DNA of 64,000 bases from NCBI GenBank assembly GCA_019914945.1, contig CM034113.1, positions 6,924,850 to 6,988,849 on the forward strand, written 5' to 3'. The notes below the pieces were generated by a model. That model ran no database searches, was not told the origin of the DNA, and saw only the letters and a list, made by a program, of their open reading frames with translations. This DNA comes from Typha latifolia (lineage: Eukaryota; Streptophyta; Magnoliopsida; Poales; Typhaceae). The position numbers and the translations under genes were made by a program. Positions within the stretch are counted from its first letter, which is position 1, and each line of letters starts with the position of its first letter. This document shows positions 37,196 through 47,099 of the stretch, piece after piece.

Positions 37196-38594
37196 ATAAT
37201 AAGGACTACAAAAATTCAAATACCTATGAATGAGTAATTGGGAAAAAAAAAACAGCATATAATATGGCTAAGGCGCATCCTTGATCCTTTAATGAAAAAG
37301 GAAAATTCCAGTCAGATGAATAATTCTTTTCATAATACCAGAAAAGTGATGCACATTTCAATCAGTATGTAAGTTCACATTTGAATCAAACATGAAGACA
37401 CAATCTAGATTTTAGAGAACCAAGGAAACACAATTAGTTTATTAAAGACAATGTACAACACAAATATATTAAAGCAAGTATTGCACAGGAGATGGTCCAA
37501 AGGTCAAGGGACGCAAATTAATTATTTTCATAGCCTTCAACGTGCAAAAGAAAAATGAAAATCCTAGGACTAACTCAATTAATCCTGACTCAGTAGAATA
37601 TATAATAATGGACATTTTATCTATAAAAGCCAAAAACAAGATAAATCACACTATAAATAAGGAAAATAAAAGGTATTTAAGCGGCTTGAATGTGCAGAAT
37701 TCTTGATTGATAGGTGAATATTTGACAGGCAAATAGTGAGAAATGCTTAAGATTCTTTCCTTATCTTCTGACAAAATCCTCAGCAGCATCAAACATATCA
37801 CGATAATAAACTCCATATCTTAGAACTTATAATCTCTCTCAATATTAGCAACCGAGAAACATAAGAAACATAATGCAAATTATTTTGTCTTCTTAAACAA
37901 ACTTCCAAGCAGGCTAAAAGATCATGATTTTCTGATCAAAATTTGAAGATAGTAAAATCCATAACATAAGGATCACAAAGCAGGAGAAAAAAAAAATCTT
38001 CCGAAAGAAATAATGCACATTCTTCATTCATCTTCCTAAACATAATTCTAACGACGTTCTGGTCGATTTCTAAACACAAACTTATAATCTTTCTTAGCTC
38101 AAGCAACCGAACTTCTAAAAACAGTAAACTCCATACCGTAAGACTTATTAATCTCTGTGAACACAAGCAACCAATCTTCCAAAGAAACATAATTCAAATC
38201 TTTCATTTTACTTAAGAAAACTCTCAGCATGCAGATAACATATCATGATCAATCTGATCGATTTCTAAATCCATTTAACTCCACATCGTAAAACTTATAA
38301 TCATCCTATATACCAGAAACCCATGTCGGCGTCTCTCAGAGAAACACAACACCACAATAATGATAATAACATAATCTCATCGTACAACACAACTTGTCAG
38401 AATTTCCAAAAGAAAGCCACTTTAAAAGAACCCAAGCGCAGAATTCCTTTGACCAATCTACTTTCCCAACCTTTACAGGGGTTATTTGCAATTTGTAATC
38501 TGTAACCCTTCTTCTCTTCGAGAAACGTAAAGTTATCTGGATTAGTGAGCGGAGAAAAACGTCTCAAGATTAAAAAAATTTCGAGATCGAGATC

Positions 38595-38614
38595 GAGAGA
38601 GAGAGAGAGAGAGA
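38595..38614. repeat. (GA)n microsatellite
   Basis: Ten GA units on the plus strand, CT in the sense of the minus-strand gene. It starts a few bases after a likely donor (CACAA|GTAATC), so it seems to lie at the start of the leader intron. Confidence 0.85.
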
Positions 38615-38799
38615 TTACTTGTGATTTCTTGGCGATCAAGACACCTCGCCGGGACCTCGTAGTTTCTCGAGGGTGGCAGAGGAAACGAGAGACGGGTTTT
38701 TTTTTTTGTTCTTAGGACGAGACGATGGTTACGGATCTGCGTTCGGATCCGATAACTTAAGTTGCTTAAGCCTACGGATCCGGATCCGGATCCGAATTG

Positions 38800-39735
38800 A
38801 ACGGGATTATAAAATGGAAATTTACGGATAAAAAAACACGTCCTACTTTAATTTTATTATCATTAACAGCCTATATAGATTATTTATTATTTGACCATTG
38901 GGTTTTACTTTTATTACCGTGTATAAATATACACATATTGACTGCATTACCTCTTAAGTTAATTTGTCTCACTTGCTCCTTTTTTTTATGATAGTATAGA
39001 GATTGATAGCTTTTTAAGGTGTATTTTGAATATTTTTAATTTTTATTTTTCAAAATAGTGAAATATTTTGTATTTCATTGATAGCCGTTAGGTTGAATTT
39101 AGATTAATTAAAATTAATTACACGAGAGTCCTAAAATTAGTGCGGATATGATCAATTGGAGCCGTCAGATATACATAATTGATATCCTATGGCATGTTAA
39201 TAATGAGCTCGGGTCAACATGCATTGAATTTTAATCTAAATTTAACTCACAGTATTTTTTAGATAATAAAATCAAAATGAGATTATGCTAGAATCTTCGG
39301 ACCACACTAAGTCACTAATATTTGAATATAATATCAATACTTTGAGAAATTATAAAACTCTATATAGATATCAAAAGATAGGAGTTGAATTGATTGAGGG
39401 TAGATTTAGATATTATGAGGTTCTATACGAAAACAATCTTAAACAATTGTCTTAAAAACGACTATTTAAATATGAGAATACTTATATAATAGGATTCTCT
39501 TTTAACTATATAATCTCACAGCAAGATTAGACCAAATAAAGTAACACTATCCGGAGTTAAAATTTACACACATAAAGGTTTTAAGAATGCCACAAATTAC
39601 AAGTTTTTTATATCCGGAATAAAATATAAAAAGTATCATTCTCTAATAGTTTAAGCTTTTAGAGCGACTAGTAATTTAACATTATATCATAATAGAAGTC
39701 TTTAGTTTAAATCATGTTAGACACATCTATATTAA
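38800..39735. other. AT-rich intergenic sequence upstream of the membrane-protein gene
   Basis: No gene seen. A copy of the dispersed repeat also present at 20515 lies at 39649-39718 (TAGTTTAAGCTTTTAGAG, then TAATTTAACAT and TAGTTTAAATC). Confidence 0.5.
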
Positions 39736-40345
39736 GGGTGTGTTTAGTTGATGGAAAGTAGAGAAAGAAAGTGATATTATCTGAAAGTCTACTATTTTAT
39801 AGTGTTGAGATGAAGAATGCGGAGTGACAATTGAGTTATTCACTTTTTTTAAAAAAAACTATCCAATATTTCTCATTTCACTTTTTACCTCACCATTAAT
39901 GACTTAACAGAGATAATTATAATAATGATGTGTTTGGGGTTGATAAGAAGTAGCAAAAAAATTAGTTATAACTTTTTGAATGTTTACCACTTTATAGTAT
40001 TGGAATGAAGAAAGTGGAGCGAGAAGTGAGGTATTTATTTTCCTAACTAAAATCATCAAACTTCTCTTATTTTAATTTTCACGTCACCATGAGCTGAGTT
40101 ATAAGAGTATATTTGATTAATGGAAAGTAAAGAAAGAAAGTATAATTTTATGAAAGTCTACCACTTTATAGTGTTAGGATAAAGAAAATAGAGTGAAATG
40201 TGAGCTCTTCACTTTTCTAAACCACATCATTTTCTCATTTTTATTATTTACCAAACACTAATAAGTTATGATTATTTATAAGAAATAATTTATTAAAAAT
40301 TTCCACGATTTTCTTTCCTTCACTTCTCATCAACCAAACATACTC
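39736..40345. mobile_element. 610-bp Tourist/PIF-Harbinger-like MITE
   Basis: The left end GGGTGTGTTTAGTTGATG pairs with the inverted right end GAGTATGTTTGGTTGATG. TAA flanks both sides exactly (39733-39735 and 40346-40348), the usual PIF/Harbinger duplication. Inside, a unit with TGTTTxxTTGATxxxAAGTA, then CTACCACTTTATAGTGTT and a GTGAG/TTCACTTTTCT phrase, is repeated three times at about 39740, 39930 and 40110. No coding sequence. Confidence 0.8.
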
Positions 40346-40349
40346 TAAA

Positions 40350-42240
40350 ACTCCCCGAACTATTAACCTCTTTATATTATTTTTTAAGTATACATTTGCA
40401 GCCTATATAAAAAATCTCTTACCTAAGATAATAACAAAAAAAAGGAATATTTACTCTTAATTTTTCTCTATTTTTTTCCTCCAAAATAATGATAAAATAG
40501 CCTATCGAGAGGCCTAATATTGATTACATGACAATCACATATTATTTTTAATAAAAAAAACCTAACAAATAATCAATGAAAGAGTATTTCAAAAATAATT
40601 GATAATAATTAAGGGGAGCAATTTATGAACAAAAAAAAAAATCTAACAAATAATCAATAAAAGAGTATTTCAAAAATAGTTGATAATAATTAAGAAGGGT
40701 AATATATGAACAAGAGAGAGAGAGAGAGAGAATAGTTTCTAGTAGTAGGACCAACAAAAGAAAGAAAAGAAGTATAAAAAAATCACTTAAAAGAAAAGAA
40801 AAGAAAAGAAAAGAAAAAGGACACTCCACCATAGCTTCATGCCTTCATCTCCTCCATGTCTAAGCTTTCTAGTATTGTCATATTGATCGTGGTCTAGATT
40901 GAAAAATATTTACCTGAGCAGGTGAGCATGCCTTATATAATCCATTAATTTAGTTTGAGAACCCATAGGGTGTAATTTCCAGCTAAAAAATTAGGCTTGA
41001 ATTGATTAACTTTATTTTAAACATATTTCGACTCTATTTCAAACTTATGAGATCATTGCTGATAAAATATAGACACAGTGTGATCCCTACTTCACGTCGG
41101 TTGTAACTATTTTAATTAGATGTCTAATGGTTGCGATGATGCGTCGTCAAAAATGATATTGATCTTTATAATAATATCACAACAATTAGAAGGTTTTTTT
41201 TTGTTGCAAATTTTTTCCTACATTGCGGGCACAAGATTGTGTTAGAGATAAAGCGACGGCTCTTTGTTATAAGTCCCCCTACTTGAATATTGTGATAGAA
41301 CGACTGTTTTTTGTTACAAATCCGTCGCTTAAATATTATTATAACAGTAAGCATTCCAATAAAGAATATAGTATCAAACCTTATGATTTAAATAAAAAAA
41401 AATACAAGAAGAAGAACTGCTTTAAAATATTCATAAACACAAAAAATATCTAAGATCAGCTTTCAGTTACGTCGTAGTTTTATAGTTAATACACAGTTAT
41501 GTGTATCTCCAAAGGGCTATAGAAGAAACTCCAACCTTAGCATAAACAAATTATGAAAGAGATAACGAAAAAGAAAATCAGACGAATTGTAATACAACAA
41601 GGGCTAAAGCCCACAACGAAAATGAGGCGAGTGAGGTTGGGATTAGCGGACCGAGACAAGATGGGGGCGGGCATTAATGAGGTGGACAATGGTGGCAAGT
41701 AGCGTAGAAAACACTGGGGACAAGCAAAATGGGGATAGAGGCGGACAATGAAGATAATGACAAATATAACATATAGTGAGTGGGAACGATGGCGACAAGC
41801 AATAGAGGTGAAAGATTAGTGACTAGCGAGCAAGAGGACAGCGATAAAGAGGAACCAACGATGGATAGCGCCCGACTAATAGTGACGATGACGAAGATAT
41901 TAATGGTCTCCATTTATTTTTACCTTTTTTTTTTAATTATTCAAAAAAAATTATTCAAGTGTATTAATGGTCATTTTACATCTATATGGTAACTGATCGC
42001 TAAGTATTTTTTTAAGGCATTTAAGTAAAACACATGGGTGAAAATAATAAATATCCATATAATAAGATGCGAATAATAATAATAATAATAATGGCAAAAT
42101 ATACGGTTATTTTGACAATTTTCCACTCCCTCTCCCAAAACAATATTGCCGGGGTACTTTCTAAAGATGCCCCTGTCGTTAATTCCACTCTGCGTTCCCA
42201 CCTCTAATCCACTGCCGACGTCATTAAAAAGTCGGCGACG
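40350..42240. other. Intergenic region upstream of the chitinase gene
   Basis: AT-rich sequence with a near-duplicate of about 70 bp (40548-40620 and 40632-40710, both with CTAACAAATAATCAAT), an AG run (40714-40733) and AAAAG repeats (40790-40818). The purine-rich block 41590-41900 reads open in several frames but is low in complexity and shows no domain. Confidence 0.5.
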
Positions 42241-42280
42241 TATCCATTATCCGGCGCCATAATTGCGTCCCAAAAGTCCA

Positions 42281-42286
42281 AGTCAA
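42281..42286 (-). promoter_or_regulatory. W-box core (TTGACT) in the chitinase promoter
   Basis: AGTCAA on the plus strand is TTGACT on the minus strand, the core bound by WRKY factors, about 50 bp upstream of the TATA box. Relevance is inferred from the gene's defence role. Confidence 0.4.
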
Positions 42287-42335
42287 ACCATAGACTTCTA
42301 GACGTATAGACTAACAGTTAGCTTCAATCCAATTC

Positions 42336-42343
42336 TATAAATA
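42336..42343 (+). promoter_or_regulatory. TATA box (TATAAATA) of the chitinase gene
   Basis: A clear TATAAATA. The expected transcription start (about 30 bp on) falls at about 42366, on top of the first in-frame ATG, so the second ATG at 42378 is the better start codon. Confidence 0.7.
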
Positions 42344-42377
42344 CCTCTCAAAAACAGCCATTAACATGTATACACAA

Positions 42378-43474
42378 ATGGCATTTCTTATCCAAATCCT
42401 CCTCTTATTCTCAACTCTAATCCTGCTCTTATCCGGCTACGCCAGTGCCCAGAACTGTGGCTGCACACCGGACCTATGCTGCAGTAAATATGGCTACTGC
42501 GGCTCCGGCAGCGACTACTGCGGCGCCGGCTGCCAAGAGGGCCCCTGCGAGGCGGGGCCGCCGACCAACGACGTGTCGGTCGGCGACATCGCCACGCAGG
42601 AGTTCTTCGACGGGATCATCGGGCAGGCCGGCGACCAGTGCGCCGGCAAAAATTCTATACCCGCGCCGCGTTTCTCGATGCGGTCGGGTCGTACTCCGAG
42701 TTCGGCCGGGTGGGGTCAACGGACGACTCCAAGAGGGAGATCGCCGCCTTTTTCGCACATGTTACGCACGAAACTGGACGTAAGTATGGAATACTTGGTA
42801 CATCTGTCCCACAGAATCCACTGGTTACAAATTGTTTTGTTCCAACTTGAGAATTTATAATGATCCAACCCATGCCAATCAACCAATACAGTAGAAATTA
42901 TTTAAATACGGATTGATATGATGATATAGAAGATCTAAAAGCTGAATCCTCTTCTGGTATTCCTCAGAGAAAGCATGAAGTTTTTCCTTCTCTCTACTTT
43001 ATAAATTTAATACTCATATATTTGCTATACTTTCTTTCTTGTGACATATATATATCTCTAGATTTTTGCTACATAGAGGAGATTGATGGAGCATCAAAGG
43101 ACTACTGTGACGAGTCAAATACTCAATATCCATGCGTCCCGGGGAAGGGATACTACGGCCGTGGCCCGATACAAATATCGTGGAACTTTAACTACGGGCC
43201 GGCCGGCGAGAGCATCGGCTTCGACGGCCTGAATTCACCTGAGACCGTTGCGAACGACGTCACAGTGTCGTTCAAGTCCGCCCTGTGGTACTGGATGAAC
43301 AATGTGCATTCGCTCATCACTTCCGGACAGGGGTTTGGAGCGACGATACGGGCAATAAACGGAGCCCTAGAGTGCGATGGCAAGAATCCCGCGACGGTGA
43401 ATGCGCGCGTCGGATACTATAAGGATTACTGCAGCCAGTTTGGAGTGGATCCGGGAGACAACCTGACATGCTAG
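42378..43474 (+). CDS. Class IV chitinase (GH19 with hevein domain), frameshifted
   Basis: Two exons, 42378-42779 and 43062-43474, with GT-AG ends. The start is taken at the second ATG because of the TATA position; an in-frame ATG also exists at 42366. A hydrophobic signal peptide ends at YASA, followed by a Cys-rich hevein/CBM18 domain ([18 protein letters not shown]), a short hinge and a GH19 domain lacking the class I loops. The catalytic Glu is in [21 protein letters not shown] and [13 protein letters not shown] are typical. The enzyme cleaves fungal chitin, and no vacuolar tail is seen, so it is probably secreted. Near 42648-42655, in AAAAATT, one base is missing relative to the family frame: GKN runs into the wrong frame and FYTRAAF continues in the next. 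Either a consensus error or a true null allele. Confidence 0.88.
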
Positions 43475-43803
43475 GTGAGAAGTTGGAGGGGAATAATAAG
43501 ATGTGCACAAGACTAGGCTACTAGGAAAAAAGAATCATAATGCATGTCTAAATATTTGTATCGATTAAGCCATATGTACTTTGAATGTATCAGATGAACA
43601 CTAAGATTGAAGGACAGGAATTGGATCTAACATAAACTTTACTAGGCAATAAAACCATTTTAGCCTTGTTACAAAAGCATAATGTTTCTAGATATTGATA
43701 AAAATAATTCATGCTTGGTATAAATAACATTGTATATGTATATGCTGGAGAATAAACGATATCAATTTACTCTCTAGCTCTGCTACATGTATCTCTACAT
43801 TGA

Positions 43804-44061
43804 CTAGTGCCCTGGACCTTTAGGGCTCTGCCCTGATGTTAAGCTCAACACCAATGACCTTTCCTTAGCATACACACTCTGGTACTTGAAGTAGCTCGCT
43901 CCAGAGATCTTAACTATCTTATCCCTCCTTGCATCCTCGACGCCCTTCCGATCCAAATACGCCGGTGTTTGCCTCGCTGCATCGACTTCGAACATGACAG
44001 CAGATATTGTGGCTGTAATGAGCAGGAACAACAAGAGAACTCTTGCCTTTTGGTAATGCAT
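43804..44061 (-). CDS. PIP/PIPL-like secreted signalling peptide precursor
   Basis: An 85-residue single-exon precursor. A hydrophobic signal peptide (about 1-28, ending EVDA) is followed by a variable, charged middle and the C-terminus SGQSPKGPGH. This matches the SGPS-x-x-G-x-GH end of PAMP-induced peptides (PIP and PIP-like), with Gln in place of the first Pro, and ends exactly at GH as in that family. Mature peptides would be released by proteolysis and read by receptor kinases such as RLK7. CEP peptides also end in GH but have a different core; IDA-type is less likely. A TATA box lies 84 bp upstream. It converges with the chitinase gene 330 bp away. Confidence 0.72.
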   Translation of the reverse strand: MHYQKARVLLLFLLITATISAVMFEVDAARQTPAYLDRKGVEDARRDKIVKISGASYFKYQSVYAKERSLVLSLTSGQSPKGPGH

Positions 44062-44144
44062 ATTGAAGTGCTACTGGCAATCAGAACTCAGTTTTAAGCT
44101 TAAGATTAGGGTTCTGGAGGTGCTCAGATATGGGAGAGTTGGCA

Positions 44145-44152
44145 TACTTATA
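44145..44152 (-). promoter_or_regulatory. TATA box (TATAAGTA) of the peptide gene
   Basis: TATAAGTA on the minus strand, 84 bp before the peptide start codon, with a pyrimidine-rich flank. Confidence 0.5.
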
Positions 44153-44289
44153 GGGAGGGGGGCTGCCTTAGAATTCTCTATTTTTCCCTCGTGTGACCTA
44201 AGTGCATGCATGAGAGAAAGTTGGCTTACAGTAGTGTTGGAGTGGTTATACTCATTTACTCATTTATCACATGAAAGTTAATTAGCAGG

Positions 44290-46290
44290 ATGTTTCCTAG
44301 TACATCCAAAAGCTCCAATTCTTTCTCTTTATCTACTTTAGTATGTAGTTTTTCCATGAATTTAAAGTGGGAAGAAAAGAAGAAAAAGAGCAAAGGGATG
44401 GTCTAATTTGCTTGGTTAATAGGCTTCAATGGTGGTCAGGTTCCTTCTAGGTAACATCCTGAGTCCAAAGTTTGGACTCCCAATAAGCACTAAGCTAAAG
44501 AGGTCAGTAATGACGCCTATGAAATATGCTTTCAAACTTTGAATGGAGCTTTATGCACATTGGCAAAATTTATTTACAGAAAGATGTTAACAAAGTCATA
44601 ACATAGTTGTACTCCTCATCAGCAGAGTTAGAATTCCCTATGAGTTCATGTAATGTCAGCTGACTTGATTCAAACAAATTTAATAGCCAACTTGAGAAAG
44701 AAAGACAGATTTATAACAGATTGCTGAATGAGTTTGGTTCAGAAATAAGAGATATTGAACTTGAATGCCAACCTCTAAATGCAACCTATTGAAACGAATA
44801 CTGATATATTCTGAAACAATAAAATCAAACAGTGTTCGAGACAACCCAAATCATATTCCACACTTGTTCATTTCTAATTCAAATCAGCTGAAATCTTTTG
44901 ATAAAATTGACAGAATCCTTTTGTGCTAGTGAATCCAAATAAACTGGCAGATCGTGTAGAGATATATTCAGGTAACACAGTAATCTGTGATGCAAAGTAT
45001 TACTACTTGGTCATGAAACACAAAACCATACAAGGAGATGAATATACCGGTGTAGTGGAAACTGAGGAAAAATAACATACATATAGTATCTAAATTAGAG
45101 CAACGTACTTGTTTTCTGTTAGTGTGAAACATTAGAAAAAGCTAGTTGGTGCCAAATGTTTTGTTGAACTCAGAATTGAGATCCCAAAAACAATACCACT
45201 TGAGAAGTTTTAGCAATTTATTCTTATAAACACGCATTATACATTAGTTTCATTTTTGTAAAATAATTTATACACTTTGTTCTTACTAGACACAAGTTAC
45301 ATAATTAATTGCTTAATTACTACTACTCCCCATTTTTTCCCAAGTGCACCGACTAATGGAAAAACATTTTCTTTTTAAGCTTTCGTAAAGAGATACAAAT
45401 CTTATCTAGTTTCCTTATACTAAAAGGCATTTTAAAGAAAGCTTACACCAAAAGTAGCTTCACAATCTGCTAAGAGGAATCTAGAAAACATTAGGGTGGA
45501 ATGTAAATTAAATATATTAATACAATTGCAAAGAAAAGAAAACTCTACATGGAGAATCAAAAACATCATTGAGGATTGTAGAATTTTGGCATTATACTTT
45601 GGCAACATTACCTTCCATATCTATGGAGAGGCAAATAAGTCAGAATATTGGGCAGGGAACATCGCTAGGGAACTAAGGGAATGGAATTTGACACTTTTTG
45701 TCATTGAGTGAATGACATATTTACCTCAAATTTTTTACAATTTGTTGCATTTTGTCCTCACAGATACATACAACACCATAGTTATGTCGTTAACCTGCTA
45801 TCAGCTCTCGCTCTTTAAGGGAAAAAACTTAACAAAACATGACCTCATAAAACATCCAAACCAAACAGCAGCTTCTATTGGCATTCATAGATTTAGAAGG
45901 AAACATCGAATTTTAACTGGAACAAGACTAATAACCTTACTTGCTCATCATGACAACAGTTCCCTGCTTCAACAAACTATGAATGCCTAAGCCTTTGAAG
46001 GCTAAAGAGTAAAGATTACTAATTTTTAGTTATAGCTCTCAAAAACAACAGAGAATATGAGCAGCAAACTTCTTAAGCATGGCGTCTCAATTAGTCAAAA
46101 GAAATCTGAGCTAACATTTCACTGATCCATGATTCTAAAACAAAAGAGAAAACGCAGTAACATACTACCATGTCTTGAAAAAAAAGAAGGAAAACAAACA
46201 GCAACAAAACAAAGATGTAGGTGCTTACATACCATCAAAAACTCCATTAAGATTTCAAATTTGCCACCTTTTTACCACCGAACATCCGAG
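44290..46290. other. Intergenic region with a retrotransposon remnant
   Basis: About 2 kb of AT-rich sequence between the divergently placed peptide promoter and the TIC20 3' end. A LINE-like RNase H remnant is at 45496-45711. No other gene seen. Confidence 0.5.
45496..45711 (+). pseudogene. Remnant of a LINE-type RNase H domain
   Basis: A 71-codon open stretch whose product reads like the end of plant non-LTR retrotransposon RNase H domains: TWRIKNIIEDCRILALYFGN, then HIYGEANK and a W-x-x-N-I-A phrase. The usual Asp after the GEANK segment is missing and no reverse transcriptase lies upstream, so it would be a dead fragment. Identification is by pattern only. Confidence 0.45.
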
Positions 46291-46295
46291 CCCAC

Positions 46296-46922
46296 TCAGA
46301 GCTGGCGATCGGCGGCCGTCGCGACGATCGGCAAGTACGGCGTCCTCCCGAGAACGCAGCTCACAACGCTGTAAACGAAACAAACCGCCGCGAAGACGAA
46401 CACCGCGTCGTATCCAATCTCCAAAACCTTAAATCCTAAACCCCTCGCGGGGACTCCGAAGACCCTTTGCAGGAGGACGGGGAGGGCGAGGAGCACGTCG
46501 AGCACGACGGCCTGCATGGAGTTGAAGCGCACGAACCTCCCAAACGACGGGTTGCGGACGACGCCGAGGTAGAGGGCGAAGAAGGCGACGAATCCTGCGT
46601 AGGGCAGCGTGCGGTAGGCGGCGACCAGGGGGAGGAGGGGGCCGACGGCTGCGGCGGCGATAGGAACGCGGGCGAAAAGGAAGCGGCCGTAGTGGAGGGA
46701 GTTAAGGAAGGGGAGGGAGTAGGCGAGCACGGAAATCAAGCGGTCGGTCGCCGGAACGGCGGCCGAGGCGGAGATGGTGGGGCGGCGGGAGGAGATCCTG
46801 GCCGTGGTTTGGCTGCGGAGTGGGAACTGAACGGTGGACGACGGGGTAGAGAGGAGGAGGTGGGGTTTGGGTGCGGGTTTAGGGAGGAGAGGGGTGAAGC
46901 GCAGGAGAGACAGGGTCGCCAT
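46296..46922 (-). CDS. TIC20-II: TIC20-II-like chloroplast import translocon subunit
   Basis: A 208-residue single-exon protein of the inner-envelope translocon. The first 55 residues are Ser/Pro/Arg-rich with almost no acidic residues, a plastid transit peptide. The mature part has four hydrophobic helices and the TIC20 signature TDRLISVLAYSLPFLNSLHYGRFLF, followed by VVRNPSFGRFVRFNSMQA, typical of the family. The length and the long N-terminal loop fit TIC20-II/TIC20-V rather than TIC20-I. Coding GC is very high, unlike the AT-rich flanks. The upstream side (46990-47090) carries imperfect palindromes built on GTATCCGAA/TCGGATAC. Confidence 0.9.
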   Translation of the reverse strand: MATLSLLRFTPLLPKPAPKPHLLLSTPSSTVQFPLRSQTTARISSRRPTISASAAVPATDRLISVLAYSLPFLNSLHYGRFLFARVPIAAAAVGPLLPLVAAYRTLPYAGFVAFFALYLGVVRNPSFGRFVRFNSMQAVVLDVLLALPVLLQRVFGVPARGLGFKVLEIGYDAVFVFAAVCFVYSVVSCVLGRTPYLPIVATAADRQL

Positions 46923-47099
46923 TTTGGGGTCTTTCTGGTGTTCCGATTGAGGATGGGACTTGGGCCGGGAGGGGATGAGGGGTGTCGGTTTTGGGCTCCG
47001 TGCGTGTATCCGAATCGTATCGGATACGTATTCGGTTCGGATACAGCCACTATACGTATCGGATATGTTTTGGCGGAGTTTATCCCATTTAAAAATAAA

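Noticed and set aside
41674..41992. Frames of 70-79 codons on both strands
   Set aside because: Degenerate purine-rich repeat; the two strands are equally open and neither shows a domain.
42445..42783. Long frames on other frames of chitinase exon 1
   Set aside because: Shadow frames of a GC-rich exon; only the hevein/GH19 frame matches a family.
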